64,000 nt of DNA from Pseudomonadota bacterium (GTDB lineage: Bacteria > Pseudomonadota > Gammaproteobacteria > Steroidobacterales > Steroidobacteraceae): positions 745,501 through 809,500 of the forward strand of contig JADJBE010000001.1 in NCBI GenBank assembly GCA_016703895.1, read 5' to 3'. Positions within the stretch are counted from its first letter, which is position 1. Each line of letters opens with the position of its first letter. Below, piece by piece: positions 18,013 to 26,179 of the stretch. A program made the position numbers and the translations under genes. A model generated the notes under the pieces. That model made no database searches. It had not been told where the DNA came from and saw only the letters and a list, made by a program, of their open reading frames with translations.

Positions 18013-18495
18013 CTAACGACTGCGATGGACGAGCGTGCTTGCGCTGCAGCGAAAGACCGAGGTGCGGACCTGGCCAACCGTAGCGGCTCGATCCGGGCTT
18101 TCGACCGCGGCGTACGCCGTCACCCGACAACGTTTGCCGGTGGCCTGATTTTGCACATCGATGCGCAGTTTGTCGCGTGTCGGACGCAGCTCGAGGCGCT
18201 GCGCTGCGCTACCGAACCGTACCGCACAGTCGGCCGATTCACTGTGCGCTTCGCCGGCTGCACGCGTGGCCAGGTCGAGTGCACGCCCTCGTTTGCATTC
18301 GCTCGCCACCAACTCCTGTTGCGACACCGGCCAAGCACCCTGGCGGTTGTGGAACTCGACCGCTGCGACCCCCAGGGTCAACGCAGAGTGGCGCTCGATC
18401 TGCAGCGAGACGCAAGCGGTCACGGGGACGACCATGACCACGACGAGAGCCAAACTTACGACGGTTCGAGTACTATTTCGCGATGCGAAACCCAA
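18013..18495 (-). CDS. Small predicted lipoprotein, unknown function
   Basis: 160 aa from a TTG at 18495 preceded by an AGG-rich stretch. A longer frame to 18702 would run across the GNAT start and is less likely. The N-terminus has a basic start, a hydrophobic core (VVSLALVVVMVVP) and a lipobox VTAC, so it is probably exported and lipidated. The mature part has FHNRQGAWPVSQQELVASEC, which resembles pilin-like or type II secretion-pseudopilin tail motifs, then a C-terminal beta-rich region. No family firmly recognised. Divergent from the acetyltransferase gene. Confidence 0.55.
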   Translation of the reverse strand: MGFASRNSTRTVVSLALVVVMVVPVTACVSLQIERHSALTLGVAAVEFHNRQGAWPVSQQELVASECKRGRALDLATRAAGEAHSESADCAVRFGSAAQRLELRPTRDKLRIDVQNQATGKRCRVTAYAAVESPDRAATVGQVRTSVFRCSASTLVHRSR

Positions 18496-18577
18496 CAGAC
18501 CTGGCTCCCAATTCCGGTGACGCACTAGTAGCTTACCGTGCATTACAACTAAGGATGTTACGCGCGGAGCTCGGCGC

Positions 18578-19108
18578 TTGAACAAGTCCGCAGCGACATC
18601 GGTCATTCTCGCCACCGAGCGCTTGCACCTGCGTGCCTTCACGCTGGACGACGCGGACTTCATATTGCGCCTGCTCAACGAAGCAACGTTCATCGCAAAC
18701 ATCGGCGATCGCGGCGTGCGAACACTCGACGACGCACGCGCCTATTTGGCAGCCGGTCCGCTGGCGAGCTATGCCGCGAACGGGTTTGGGTTATGGCTAA
18801 TCGAACAGCGCATCGATCGACAAGCCGTTGGTATGTGCGGCCTGTTGAAGCGCGACGTATTACCAGACGCGGATATCGGCTACGCCTTATTGCCGGAGTT
18901 CGCAGGACGTGGCTATGCACTTGAGGCGGCAGCAGCGACGCTCGAATTGGCACAGCAGACTCTGGGGCTGGCGCGGATCCTTGCCATCGTCAATCCCAGC
19001 AACGCCGGATCGATCCGTTTGCTCGAACGGCTGGGATTTGCATTTGAGCGGATGGTTCAAATGAGCGCGGGCAGCAGCGAGATCTGTTTGTATGCCCGCG
19101 GCGCATGA
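18578..19108 (+). CDS. GNAT family N-acetyltransferase (RimJ/RimL type)
   Basis: 176 aa from TTG at 18578, with GGAG nine bases upstream. N-terminal TERLHLRAFTLDDADFILRLL is the usual RimJ/RimL opening. Acetyl-CoA binding is seen as YALLPEFAGRGYALEAAAA, and the C-terminus has IVNPSNAGSIRLLERLGF. These enzymes acetylate amino groups of ribosomal proteins, amino acids or drugs; the substrate cannot be told here. The stop codon overlaps the next gene's ATG (ATGA), so it is probably co-translated with gor. Confidence 0.85.
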   Translation: MNKSAATSVILATERLHLRAFTLDDADFILRLLNEATFIANIGDRGVRTLDDARAYLAAGPLASYAANGFGLWLIEQRIDRQAVGMCGLLKRDVLPDADIGYALLPEFAGRGYALEAAAATLELAQQTLGLARILAIVNPSNAGSIRLLERLGFAFERMVQMSAGSSEICLYARGA

Positions 19109-20487
19109 GCGTATGGAATAATTCGCAAGTCATGCGCTACGACTATGACCTGTTCACTATTGGCGCCGGTAGCGGCGGCACGCGTGCCGCACGGATCGCC
19201 GCGCAGTCCGGCGCGCGCGTCGCCATTGCGGAGGAGTTCCGTGTCGGCGGTACCTGTGTCATACGCGGCTGTGTGCCGAAGAAGCTGCTCGTCTACGGTG
19301 CCCAGTTTCGCCAGAGCTTTGCCGACGCCGCGGGGTTTGGCTGGCACCTCGACGGCGTGTCGTTCGACTGGCCAACGCTGCGCGACAACGTGCAAACAGA
19401 AGTCGCGCGGCTCTCGAGCCTCTACGACCAGAACCTCGCCAAGGCTGGTGTTACCACCTTCAACGAACGCGCCGAGATCCAGGATGCGCACACGGTACGG
19501 TTGTTACATCAAGATCGTACTGTCACCGCCGAACGTATCCTGGTTGCAGTCGGCGGACATCCGCTGCGCCCACAGATTCTTGGCGTTGAGCACGCGATCA
19601 CCTCGAACGAAGCCTTCCTGCTGGAACGATTGCCGCGCCGTGTTCTGATTGTGGGTGGCGGCTACATCGCGCTCGAGTTCGCCACTATTTTCAACGGCCT
19701 GGGTGTCGAGACCACCGTCGTCTACCGCGGCGACCGTGTTTTACGTGGCTTCGATGACGATCTGCGCGAGCACGTGCAAGCCGAACTGATCGCGGCCGGT
19801 GTAAATATTCGCTGTGGCGTCAATCTTGCAGCAATTCATTCGAACGCCGGCATTTACAACTGCAATCTCACGGATGTCAGCGTGATCGAAACCGATCTGG
19901 TGATGTTCGCCATCGGCCGCACGCCCTACACCAACGGACTCGGGCTGCAGCGCGCGGGTGTCGCACTCGATGCGGCGGGTGCGATCAAGGTAGACGCTTA
20001 TTCGCAATCGAACGTGACGTCGATCTACGCGGTGGGCGACGTCACCAACCGCGCCAACCTGACGCCGGTCGCTATCCGCGAGGGCCATGCATTCGCCGAC
20101 ACTGTTTTTAACAACCGCCCGACGGCAGTTGACTATGCTGACATTCCAACCGCTGTTTTTACGCGCCCGCCGGTCGGTACCGTCGGCTTGAGCGAAGCGG
20201 ATGCCCGCCAGCGCTACCGGCACGTCGACGTATACAGCACGTCGTTCCGGCCGATGAACCACATCTTGGCTAACAACCCTGGTCGGACCCTGATGAAACT
20301 GGTCGTCGACGCGGATTCGGACAAGTTGTTGGGCGTACACATCGCTGGTCCGGACGGACCGGAGATGGTCCAACTGGCGGCGGTCGCGCTCAAGGCGGGT
20401 ATCACCAAGACACAGTGGGACAGCACAATAGCGCTACACCCAACGGCGGCAGAAGAGCTGGTCCTGATGCGCAGCAAGCGCGCGTGA
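19105..20487 (+). CDS. gor: Glutathione-disulfide reductase
   Basis: 460 aa; the ATG at 19105 overlaps the previous stop, but the conserved protein starts at the ATG at 19132 (MRYDYDLFTIGAGSGGTRAAR). NADPH-dependent flavoprotein that keeps glutathione reduced. Redox-active disulfide GGTCVIRGCVPKK, FAD motif GAGSGG, NADPH-binding GGGYIALEFATIF, YAVGDVTNRANLTPVA, and the C-terminal His-Glu dyad in HPTAAEELV. The whole protein is present and no frameshift was seen. Confidence 0.95.
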   Translation: MSVWNNSQVMRYDYDLFTIGAGSGGTRAARIAAQSGARVAIAEEFRVGGTCVIRGCVPKKLLVYGAQFRQSFADAAGFGWHLDGVSFDWPTLRDNVQTEVARLSSLYDQNLAKAGVTTFNERAEIQDAHTVRLLHQDRTVTAERILVAVGGHPLRPQILGVEHAITSNEAFLLERLPRRVLIVGGGYIALEFATIFNGLGVETTVVYRGDRVLRGFDDDLREHVQAELIAAGVNIRCGVNLAAIHSNAGIYNCNLTDVSVIETDLVMFAIGRTPYTNGLGLQRAGVALDAAGAIKVDAYSQSNVTSIYAVGDVTNRANLTPVAIREGHAFADTVFNNRPTAVDYADIPTAVFTRPPVGTVGLSEADARQRYRHVDVYSTSFRPMNHILANNPGRTLMKLVVDADSDKLLGVHIAGPDGPEMVQLAAVALKAGITKTQWDSTIALHPTAAEELVLMRSKRA

Positions 20488-20513
20488 TGCCACTCGCGTA
20501 GCAACGCGACTAC

Positions 20514-21718
20514 TCAAGCGTCGATGAAGATAGTAGCGGGCTGCTCGAGCAACTCTTTCAGCGCCTGAACCATCGCCGCGGCATCATAACCGTCCACGAA
20601 ACGGTGATCGAAAGAGGACGACAGGTTCATCATGCGCCTGACGACGACCGCACCCTCAACCACCATCGGCCGGTCAACCGCCTTGTTGATGCCAATGATG
20701 GCGACTTCCGGCATGTTGATAACAGGCGTCGAGACGATCCCACCGAGACGCCCCAGACTGGTGAGCGTAATGGTCGAACCGCTGAGCTCGGCCTTGCCTA
20801 ATTTGTTAGTGCGAGCGGCGTCCGAAACGCGTCGAATCTCACTGGCAAGTGCCTGCAGGCCGAGCGCTTCGGCGTGACGCACCACCGGCACCTTGAGACC
20901 CTGCTGGGTCTGGGTGGCAATGCCAAGATGCACCGCCTGGTGGCGTCGTATCACACCAAGCTCGGCATCGAAGTGCGCGTTGCACTGCGGAAACGCCTCG
21001 AGCACTCGCGCCAATGCGGCAGCAACGAACGGCAGGAATGTCAGCGACGGGGCGCCCTCGACGAGTCTGCCGTTCAAATGGCGGCGCAGTGACTCAAGCT
21101 GCGTGACGTCTACTTCTTCAACGTAGGAGAAATGCGGAATCGTGCGGGTTGCTTCGGCCATGCGTTCAGCAATGACGCGGCGCACGCCGATCAACTTGAG
21201 CTCGTCGATACCCTCGCGTTTGATGCCGCCGCGCGCCGCCGCTTGCTTGACAACCGGGCCCAGCAGAGCACTGTCGAGGTCGCGTCTTTCGATGCGTCCG
21301 CCCGGTCCGGAACCGTTCACGGTCGCAAGATCGATGCCGGCCTCATGAGCGCGACGACGCGTCGCCGGCGAGGCCATCACGCGCGCATCAGCTGACCGCA
21401 CAACTGTCTTTGCGAGCGGTGCCTGGGTGGCGCCGGTGGCGGCTGTCTTGCTGTCAGGTTCGGCGACTGGTGCGGCGGCATCGGTCTCAAAACAACCAGC
21501 GCAGCGCCGACTGCAACGATATCGCCCGGCTGACCGTTGAGGGACACGATACGCCCCGTCACGGGTGCCGGCACTTCGACCGCGGCCTTCTCGGTCATGA
21601 CCTCGCACATCGGCTGGTCCTCTTCGACCAGCTCGCCCTGTTGTACGTGCCAGGCGACGACTTCGGCAGACACCGTGCCTTCGCCCAGATCCGGCATCTT
21701 GAATACGTAGCGACTCAT
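20514..21718 (-). pseudogene. bkdB: Branched-chain 2-oxoacid dehydrogenase E2 (dihydrolipoyl acyltransferase), frameshifted
   Basis: The first frame (ATG at 21718) encodes a lipoyl domain: FKMPDLGEGTVSAEVV, lipoyl-lysine in VMTEKAAVEVPAPV, then VGAALVV. It then runs into a Pro/Arg-rich shadow. A second frame supplies the rest: FETDAAAPVAEP linker, peripheral-subunit-binding domain (ASPATRRRAHEAGIDLATVNGSG), and the acyltransferase core with the C-terminal SFDHRFVDGYDAA containing catalytic His and Asp. One extra T in the T4 run at 21489-21492 restores VVFETD. The ATG overlaps the E1-beta stop (ATGA). Third gene of the bkd operon; no E3 nearby. Confidence 0.85.
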
Positions 21719-22743
21719 TCGGTTGCCCCTTTCGATTCCATCACCGTCTCGAGCGCCAACGCGACACGCGCCGGTCCGGGAAAATACTCCCATTCAAAGG
21801 CATGTGGATACGGTGTGTCCCAGCCAGCGACCCGTTGGATTGGCGCTTCCAGGTGCCAGAAGCACTCTTCTTGAATGGTCGCCGAGAGCTCCGCGCCAAA
21901 GCCGGAGAAACGTGTGGCCTCATGCGCGATGACGCAACGGCCGGTACGCTTGACGGAAGCGGTGATGGTCGCGGTGTCGAGCGGCGACATCGAACGGATG
22001 TCTATGATCTCGGCATCAATGCCTAGCAACTGAGCTGCTGCCTCACAGACGAATACCATCGTTCCGTAGGTGATGATGGTCACGTCATCGCCAGTCTTCA
22101 CGGTCGCAGCACTACCTATCGGCACCGTGTAGTGTCCCTCGGGAACTTCACCTTTTGGATGTTCACTCCACGGGATGGCTGGCTTGTTAGGGTTGCCATC
22201 GAATGGACCGTTATAGATGCGCTTCGGCTCAAAGAACAGCACCGGGTTGTCGCCTTCGATCGCGGCGATCAACAGCCCCTTGGCATCGTAGGGATTGGCT
22301 GGCATAACCACTTGCACACCGCTCACATGGGTGAACAACGCCTCCGGACTTTGCGAGTGTGTCTGACCACCCCGAATGCCGCCACCACACGGTGCCCTGA
22401 TCGTGACCGGGCAGGAAAAGTCGCCGGCACTACGGTAGCGTATGCGCGCGAGTTCGCTCGCGATCTGATCGATCGCGGGATAGATATAGTCGGCAAACTG
22501 GATCTCTGCCACCGGCTTCAGACCATTCAAAGCCATGCCGATCGCCGCCCCCACGATGCCACCCTCCGCAATCGGGCTATCGAGAACACGTTGATCGCCG
22601 TACTTCTTCTGCAACCCTTCGGTCACGCGGAAAACGCCACCGAAGTAGCCAACATCCTCACCGATCACCACGACATTGCGATGTCGCGCCATCGTCACAT
22701 CGAGCGCCGAGTTCAGAGCCTGAATCATGTTCATCCGGGCCAT
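21715..22743 (-). CDS. bkdA2: Branched-chain 2-oxoacid dehydrogenase E1 subunit beta
   Basis: 342 aa. With the alpha subunit it decarboxylates 2-oxoisovalerate, 2-oxoisocaproate and 3-methyl-2-oxovalerate using thiamine diphosphate. Seen: MIQALNSALDVTMARHRNVVVIGEDVGYFGGVFRVTEGL-type start (shown here in parts), the ThDP-activating Glu in GEDVG, FADYIYPAIDQI, and RIYNGPFDGNPNKPAIPW, which is typical of branched-chain rather than pyruvate enzymes. Starts 3 bp after the alpha stop. Confidence 0.93.
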   Translation of the reverse strand: MARMNMIQALNSALDVTMARHRNVVVIGEDVGYFGGVFRVTEGLQKKYGDQRVLDSPIAEGGIVGAAIGMALNGLKPVAEIQFADYIYPAIDQIASELARIRYRSAGDFSCPVTIRAPCGGGIRGGQTHSQSPEALFTHVSGVQVVMPANPYDAKGLLIAAIEGDNPVLFFEPKRIYNGPFDGNPNKPAIPWSEHPKGEVPEGHYTVPIGSAATVKTGDDVTIITYGTMVFVCEAAAQLLGIDAEIIDIRSMSPLDTATITASVKRTGRCVIAHEATRFSGFGAELSATIQEECFWHLEAPIQRVAGWDTPYPHAFEWEYFPGPARVALALETVMESKGATE

Positions 22744-22746
22744 CCG

Positions 22747-24009
22747 CTAGTCCTTCGCGCTTGTTAGCCCGAGTCTGGCGTTCAACGCCTGCTCGCGCTG
22801 CAGCGCTTCAGCCTGCCGCTCGAGATGCGCCGGTAGCTCGGCGTACACATCTTCAAACATCAAGTGTGCGTCTAGCCACGGACCTTCGGTCATCGTGCCG
22901 AACCGACAAGCTTCCTTCCAGGCGGCCGCGACTTGACCATCCAGGTCTTTACTAAGTGCGTCATGCTGCGCGTCCGACCACTCTTTGAGTTTGATCAGGT
23001 GCTGCTTCAAGCGTTCGACCGGGTCGCCGAGCGGCCAGTGTTCATAGTCATTCTTAGGTCGATAACGCGTTGGATCATCGCTGGTCGAGTGCGCAGCGGC
23101 ACGATAGGTGACCAGCTCGATCAGCGTCGGCCCCGCACCCGCTCTTGCGCGCTGTGCGGCCCAGCTCGTCACGGCATGCACTGCCAGAAAATCGTTGCCG
23201 TCGACGCGCACGGCTGCAATGCCATAACCTGGGCCACGCGCCGCGAACGAGCGCTGCTCACCACCGGCATAACCCTGGAATGTCGAGATCGCCCATTGGT
23301 TGTTGACCACGTTGAGAATTACTGGCGCCTGATACACCGAGGCAAACAACAAGGCGTGATGAAAATCCGCCTCGGCACTCGAGCCTTCACCAACCCAGCT
23401 CGCGGCAATATTCGGCTCTTCCTTGATCGCCGCCGCCATCGCCCAACCGACGGCCTGCGGAAACTGTGTGGTGAGGTTGCCGGAAATCGAGAAGATATTG
23501 CCCTCTTTCCAGTGGTACATCACCGGCAACTGCCGCCCCTTGCACATGTCGCGTGTGTTAGATAACAACTGACACATCAGCTCGACCAGCGGCCGGCCGC
23601 GCACCATGTAGAAGCCCTGCTGACGATAGGAGGGAAACAACATGTCCCCGGGTTGCAGCGCCATGCACTGCGCCACGGCGACGGCCTCCTCGCCATAGGA
23701 GCGCATGTAGAAAGGGATCGTCCCGGCGCGCTGCGTCCGTTGCAGTCGTTCGTCATAAAGTCGGGTCAGCAGCATATTCCGCAAGCCGCTGCGCAGTGTC
23801 TCGGCATCCAGCTTGGGATCCCAGGGCCCTTTGGCGCGGTGGTCGTCGTCGAGTACGCGCACCAGACCCGTGGCCAGAAAGTCGAGATCCAAGGCGCGCG
23901 CGTCATAGCGGGGCCGCTTGATGGCACCGGCCGCAGACAACGCCACGTAACTGAAATCCGGCGTGTCGCCAGGTCGAGTCGGGGTGACGGGAACGTGCAG
24001 TCGCGGCAT
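22747..24009 (-). CDS. bkdA1: Branched-chain 2-oxoacid dehydrogenase E1 subunit alpha
   Basis: 420 aa from the ATG at 24009. A longer frame to 24369 runs through the lrp gene on the other strand and is rejected. Seen: MRSYGEEAVAVAQCMAL, FPSYRQQGFYMVRG, ThDP motif around GEGSSAEADFHHALLFAS ending in VNNQWAISTF, and the phosphorylation-loop-like YRAAAHSTSDDPTRYR, all typical of BkdA1. First gene of the bkd operon, divergent from the Lrp-type regulator with a shared inverted-repeat operator at 24098-24123. Confidence 0.93.
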   Translation of the reverse strand: MPRLHVPVTPTRPGDTPDFSYVALSAAGAIKRPRYDARALDLDFLATGLVRVLDDDHRAKGPWDPKLDAETLRSGLRNMLLTRLYDERLQRTQRAGTIPFYMRSYGEEAVAVAQCMALQPGDMLFPSYRQQGFYMVRGRPLVELMCQLLSNTRDMCKGRQLPVMYHWKEGNIFSISGNLTTQFPQAVGWAMAAAIKEEPNIAASWVGEGSSAEADFHHALLFASVYQAPVILNVVNNQWAISTFQGYAGGEQRSFAARGPGYGIAAVRVDGNDFLAVHAVTSWAAQRARAGAGPTLIELVTYRAAAHSTSDDPTRYRPKNDYEHWPLGDPVERLKQHLIKLKEWSDAQHDALSKDLDGQVAAAWKEACRFGTMTEGPWLDAHLMFEDVYAELPAHLERQAEALQREQALNARLGLTSAKD

Positions 24010-24097
24010 AAAAACCCATCCGAGGCAGGTCGAGCGAGTGGCTGATGATAGACCCGCGCTCGGAAACATGTTCCCCGAGCTGTCACTCGCCGTCGCG

Positions 24098-24123
24098 ATA
24101 ATTGAAATGAGTGTTTCAATTAT
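24098..24123. promoter_or_regulatory. Inverted repeat operator between bkdA1 and lrp
   Basis: A perfect inverted repeat with 10-bp arms (ATAATTGAAA and TTTCAATTAT) and a 6-bp spacer lies in the 133-bp divergent gap, about 20 bp before the lrp start and 89 bp before bkdA1. It is much more AT-rich than its surroundings. Lrp/AsnC proteins bind such dyads, and the divergent gene is of this family, so it is probably the operator for both. The binding itself is inferred. Confidence 0.75.
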
Positions 24124-24142
24124 AGGCGGTATGGTGGAATTT

Positions 24143-24627
24143 ATGCCGACCGATCTGGACCATACTGACATCCAAGTGCTCGATGCGCTGCAGCGCGACG
24201 CCGGCTTGTCAGCGGCTGAACTGGCCGAACGCTGTAACCTCACCACCACCACCGCGTGGCGCCGGTTGCGTCGCCTCGAGGCCGCTGGCGTCATCCAGGG
24301 CCGCGTTGCGATCTTGAACCGGCGAGAGGTCGGCCTGCATGTGCTGGTGTTCGCCCAGGTCAAACTCATGGCGACCGGCCGCGAGGCGCTGGCGCGCTTC
24401 GAGCAGGCGGTACGCGGTTTTCCCGAGGTACTCGATTGTTATTCCTTGTTAGGCGAGAAGGACTTTCTGCTCCGCATTGCTGTGCCCAGCATCGACGCGT
24501 ACGAAGCGTTTTTCCTGGACCACCTGTCGCGTATACCTGGCTTGCAGGCCGTCAACTCCAACATTGCCCTGTCGACCATCAAACCATCAAAGAGACGACC
24601 GCGTTACCCTTGGACTTTAGGTCCTGA
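24143..24627 (+). CDS. Lrp/AsnC family regulator (BkdR-like), C-terminus altered by an 8-bp duplication
   Basis: Starts at ATG 24143 (MPTDLDHTDIQVLDALQRDAG); an ATG at 24131 is possible. N-terminal AsnC helix-turn-helix with SAAELAERCNLTTTTAWRRL and an RAM effector domain (about residues 65-140). The family normally ends near TIKETTALPL. Here CCATCAAA is repeated in tandem (24576-24583 and 24584-24591). The shift sends the frame on to 24841, while the other frame gives exactly TIKETTALPLDFRS and a stop at 24625-24627. Without the repeat the protein would be 158 aa, normal for the family. Divergent from bkd, so likely its regulator, responding to branched-chain amino acids. Confidence 0.8.
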
Positions 24628-24646
24628 GCCAACAAGTCACGCAGCT

Positions 24647-24841
24647 ATGCCAGTCGACGTACCGGACGAGGTTACCGCGCTCGAGGACGGGCTGGAACGC
24701 TGGCAAGACCGCCTGACGTTCGTCTCGGACGAACAGGGCTGTGGCTGCTGCGTAAGCATATTCGACGTCGAGGGGCCGCGGGATGCCATCGACGCCATTC
24801 CGCCGTTCCTGTGCGCCAGTAGTGAGTGGAGCAACAGCTGA
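24647..24841 (+). CDS. Small Cys-rich protein (CGCC motif), unknown
   Basis: 64 aa from ATG at 24647, ending with TGA at 24839-24841 that overlaps the next ATG (TGATG). An acidic protein with DEQGCGCCVSIFDVEGP in the middle; three cysteines in five residues suggest a metal or redox site. No recognisable ribosome binding site. The frame is also the run-on frame of the altered lrp gene, but the internal ATG, the codon use and the tight overlap with DUF2007 suggest its own gene. Function unknown. Confidence 0.5.
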   Translation: MPVDVPDEVTALEDGLERWQDRLTFVSDEQGCGCCVSIFDVEGPRDAIDAIPPFLCASSEWSNS

Positions 24842-25113
24842 TGCAAACCGTGTTCGAATCCTCACTAGCGGTTGATGCGCATATGATCAGCGACCTGCTG
24901 CAGCGCGCTGGTATTCCAAGTCAGGTGTTAGGCGAATACCTGCAGACCGGCGCCGGCCAATTGCCGCTCGGCAATTTGGTGCGAGTTACTGTGGCCGACG
25001 AACATGCGCGCGAGGCACGGGAGGTCATCGCCGAATGGGAGCGCGACCAGCCTCCCGCAGCGATACAACACGAGACGCAAAAAAGTGAGCTGGTTGAAGC
25101 AGATCGAAATTGA
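24841..25113 (+). CDS. DUF2007 putative signal-transducing protein
   Basis: 90 aa from ATG at 24841, overlapping the previous stop. The sequence FESSLAVDAHMISDLLQRAGIPSQVLGEYLQTGAG and VRVTVADEHAREAREVIAEWE match the small ferredoxin-like DUF2007 domain, described as putative signal-transducing but without a proven role. The C-terminal 20 residues are polar and variable. An in-frame ATG five codons earlier is possible but lies inside the previous gene. Confidence 0.75.
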   Translation: MQTVFESSLAVDAHMISDLLQRAGIPSQVLGEYLQTGAGQLPLGNLVRVTVADEHAREAREVIAEWERDQPPAAIQHETQKSELVEADRN

Positions 25114-25180
25114 TCTCGATGGGGACGGCCAAGTCGATCGCACCATTCCGATGGACTATCTCCAGACGCCGGCCCGTTAA
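25085..25180 (+). CDS. Possible very small protein with EF-hand-like loop
   Basis: GTG at 25085 opens 31 codons to TAA at 25178-25180, overlapping the end of the DUF2007 frame in another phase. It encodes SWLKQIEIDLDGDGQVDRTIPMDYL: a calcium-loop-like DLDGDGQVD. No ribosome binding site is visible. It could be a separate micro-protein or the true C-terminus of the previous gene after an unseen indel. It converges tail-to-tail with the MBL-fold gene. Confidence 0.3.
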   Translation: MSWLKQIEIDLDGDGQVDRTIPMDYLQTPAR

Positions 25181-26178
25181 CGTCGTTGTCTAACTAGCCA
25201 GGCCAATAGGCCAGCTGAATTGAGCTGGAAGTCGCCGTGCAACAGCGCGTCGATCTCGGCGTCCGGCAACTTGCAATCATGCGCGCGTAGCGTTGCGAAC
25301 GCATAGTCGCGCAGACCGAAGCGTATGCGCGCTTGCAGCGCCTCCTCGTCAGGTGTGACCTCTGGCTCGGTCGCAACGCCTGGCTCGCCGCGGAACGATT
25401 TTTCGGCGTCGCGTGCAATGCCTACAAACGCTGCGATCTGTGCTTTGAGGGCCTCACCCAGGCGCTGCACATCAGTGACTCGACTGTAGTGAGTCAGGTA
25501 CAGCGCCTGCGGCGCATAGGCTAACAAGCGATCGATCGAGGCAACGAGTTGCTGTGGATCGAATTGCGTTGGCGTCGTGGTAGGCATGATGTACGCGCCG
25601 CGCGCCGTATCGAACTCGCGGTAAGAAATTCCGAAGGTATCGCCCGTAAAAATACTGTTGGCGCCATGGTCAACTATCGCCTGATGGTGCAACGCATGGC
25701 CCGGCGTGTGCACAAACTCGAAAATACGCTCCCCGACCGTCAAACGCTGCAGATCGGCCGTCACGATGATCCGCTCTGCAGCGATCGGCACGATCTCACC
25801 ATAGAGCTCAGCGAACCGCTCAGCGCCATAGACGGCGATCGAGCCGGCGATCAGTTTGGTCGGGTCCACCATGTGCGGCGCGCCCCGCGGATGCAGCACT
25901 GCCTGGGCATTGGGCAGCGCCTGCAGCAGCTTGCCGGCGCCGCCCGCATGGTCAAGGTGAACATGCGTCAGAAACACATAGTCGACTGCCTCGGGCAGCA
26001 AGCCCAGTTCATCGAGTGTCGCCACAATCAACGGTACGGAGGCGTTGGTACCGGTGTCGACAACGATCGCTCGCGAACCCTGGACAACGATGTGCGCGGC
26101 GTCCAACCCAGGCCGTAGGTATTCGGTGTCGACAGCCGTGACACCCGCCGGGTGAAACGTCAGGCGTGGAATCGGCAT
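25177..26178 (-). CDS. MBL-fold metallo-hydrolase
   Basis: About 333 aa from ATG at 26178, one base after the upstream lyase stop; a longer frame to 26298 overlaps that gene and is rejected. Metallo-beta-lactamase fold: THVHLDHAGGAGKLL (HxHxDH zinc motif), HTPGHALHHQAIV (third His), FTGDTFGI (bridging Asp), and a later His in LYLTHYSR. These enzymes hydrolyse thioesters, lactones or phosphodiesters; the substrate cannot be told. The C-terminal third is a helical extension. Operon with the PrpB-like lyase suggests a joint catabolic step. Confidence 0.85.
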   Translation of the reverse strand: MPIPRLTFHPAGVTAVDTEYLRPGLDAAHIVVQGSRAIVVDTGTNASVPLIVATLDELGLLPEAVDYVFLTHVHLDHAGGAGKLLQALPNAQAVLHPRGAPHMVDPTKLIAGSIAVYGAERFAELYGEIVPIAAERIIVTADLQRLTVGERIFEFVHTPGHALHHQAIVDHGANSIFTGDTFGISYREFDTARGAYIMPTTTPTQFDPQQLVASIDRLLAYAPQALYLTHYSRVTDVQRLGEALKAQIAAFVGIARDAEKSFRGEPGVATEPEVTPDEEALQARIRFGLRDYAFATLRAHDCKLPDAEIDALLHGDFQLNSAGLLAWLVRQRR

Positions 26179-26179
26179 A

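Noticed and set aside
24010..24369. N-terminal extension of bkdA1 to 24369
   Set aside because: It crosses the Lrp gene and its operator; the conserved protein starts at 24009.
24592..24841. Lrp fused naturally to the CGCC protein
   Set aside because: The conserved Lrp end TIKETTALPL is present in the other frame and an exact 8-bp repeat explains the shift.
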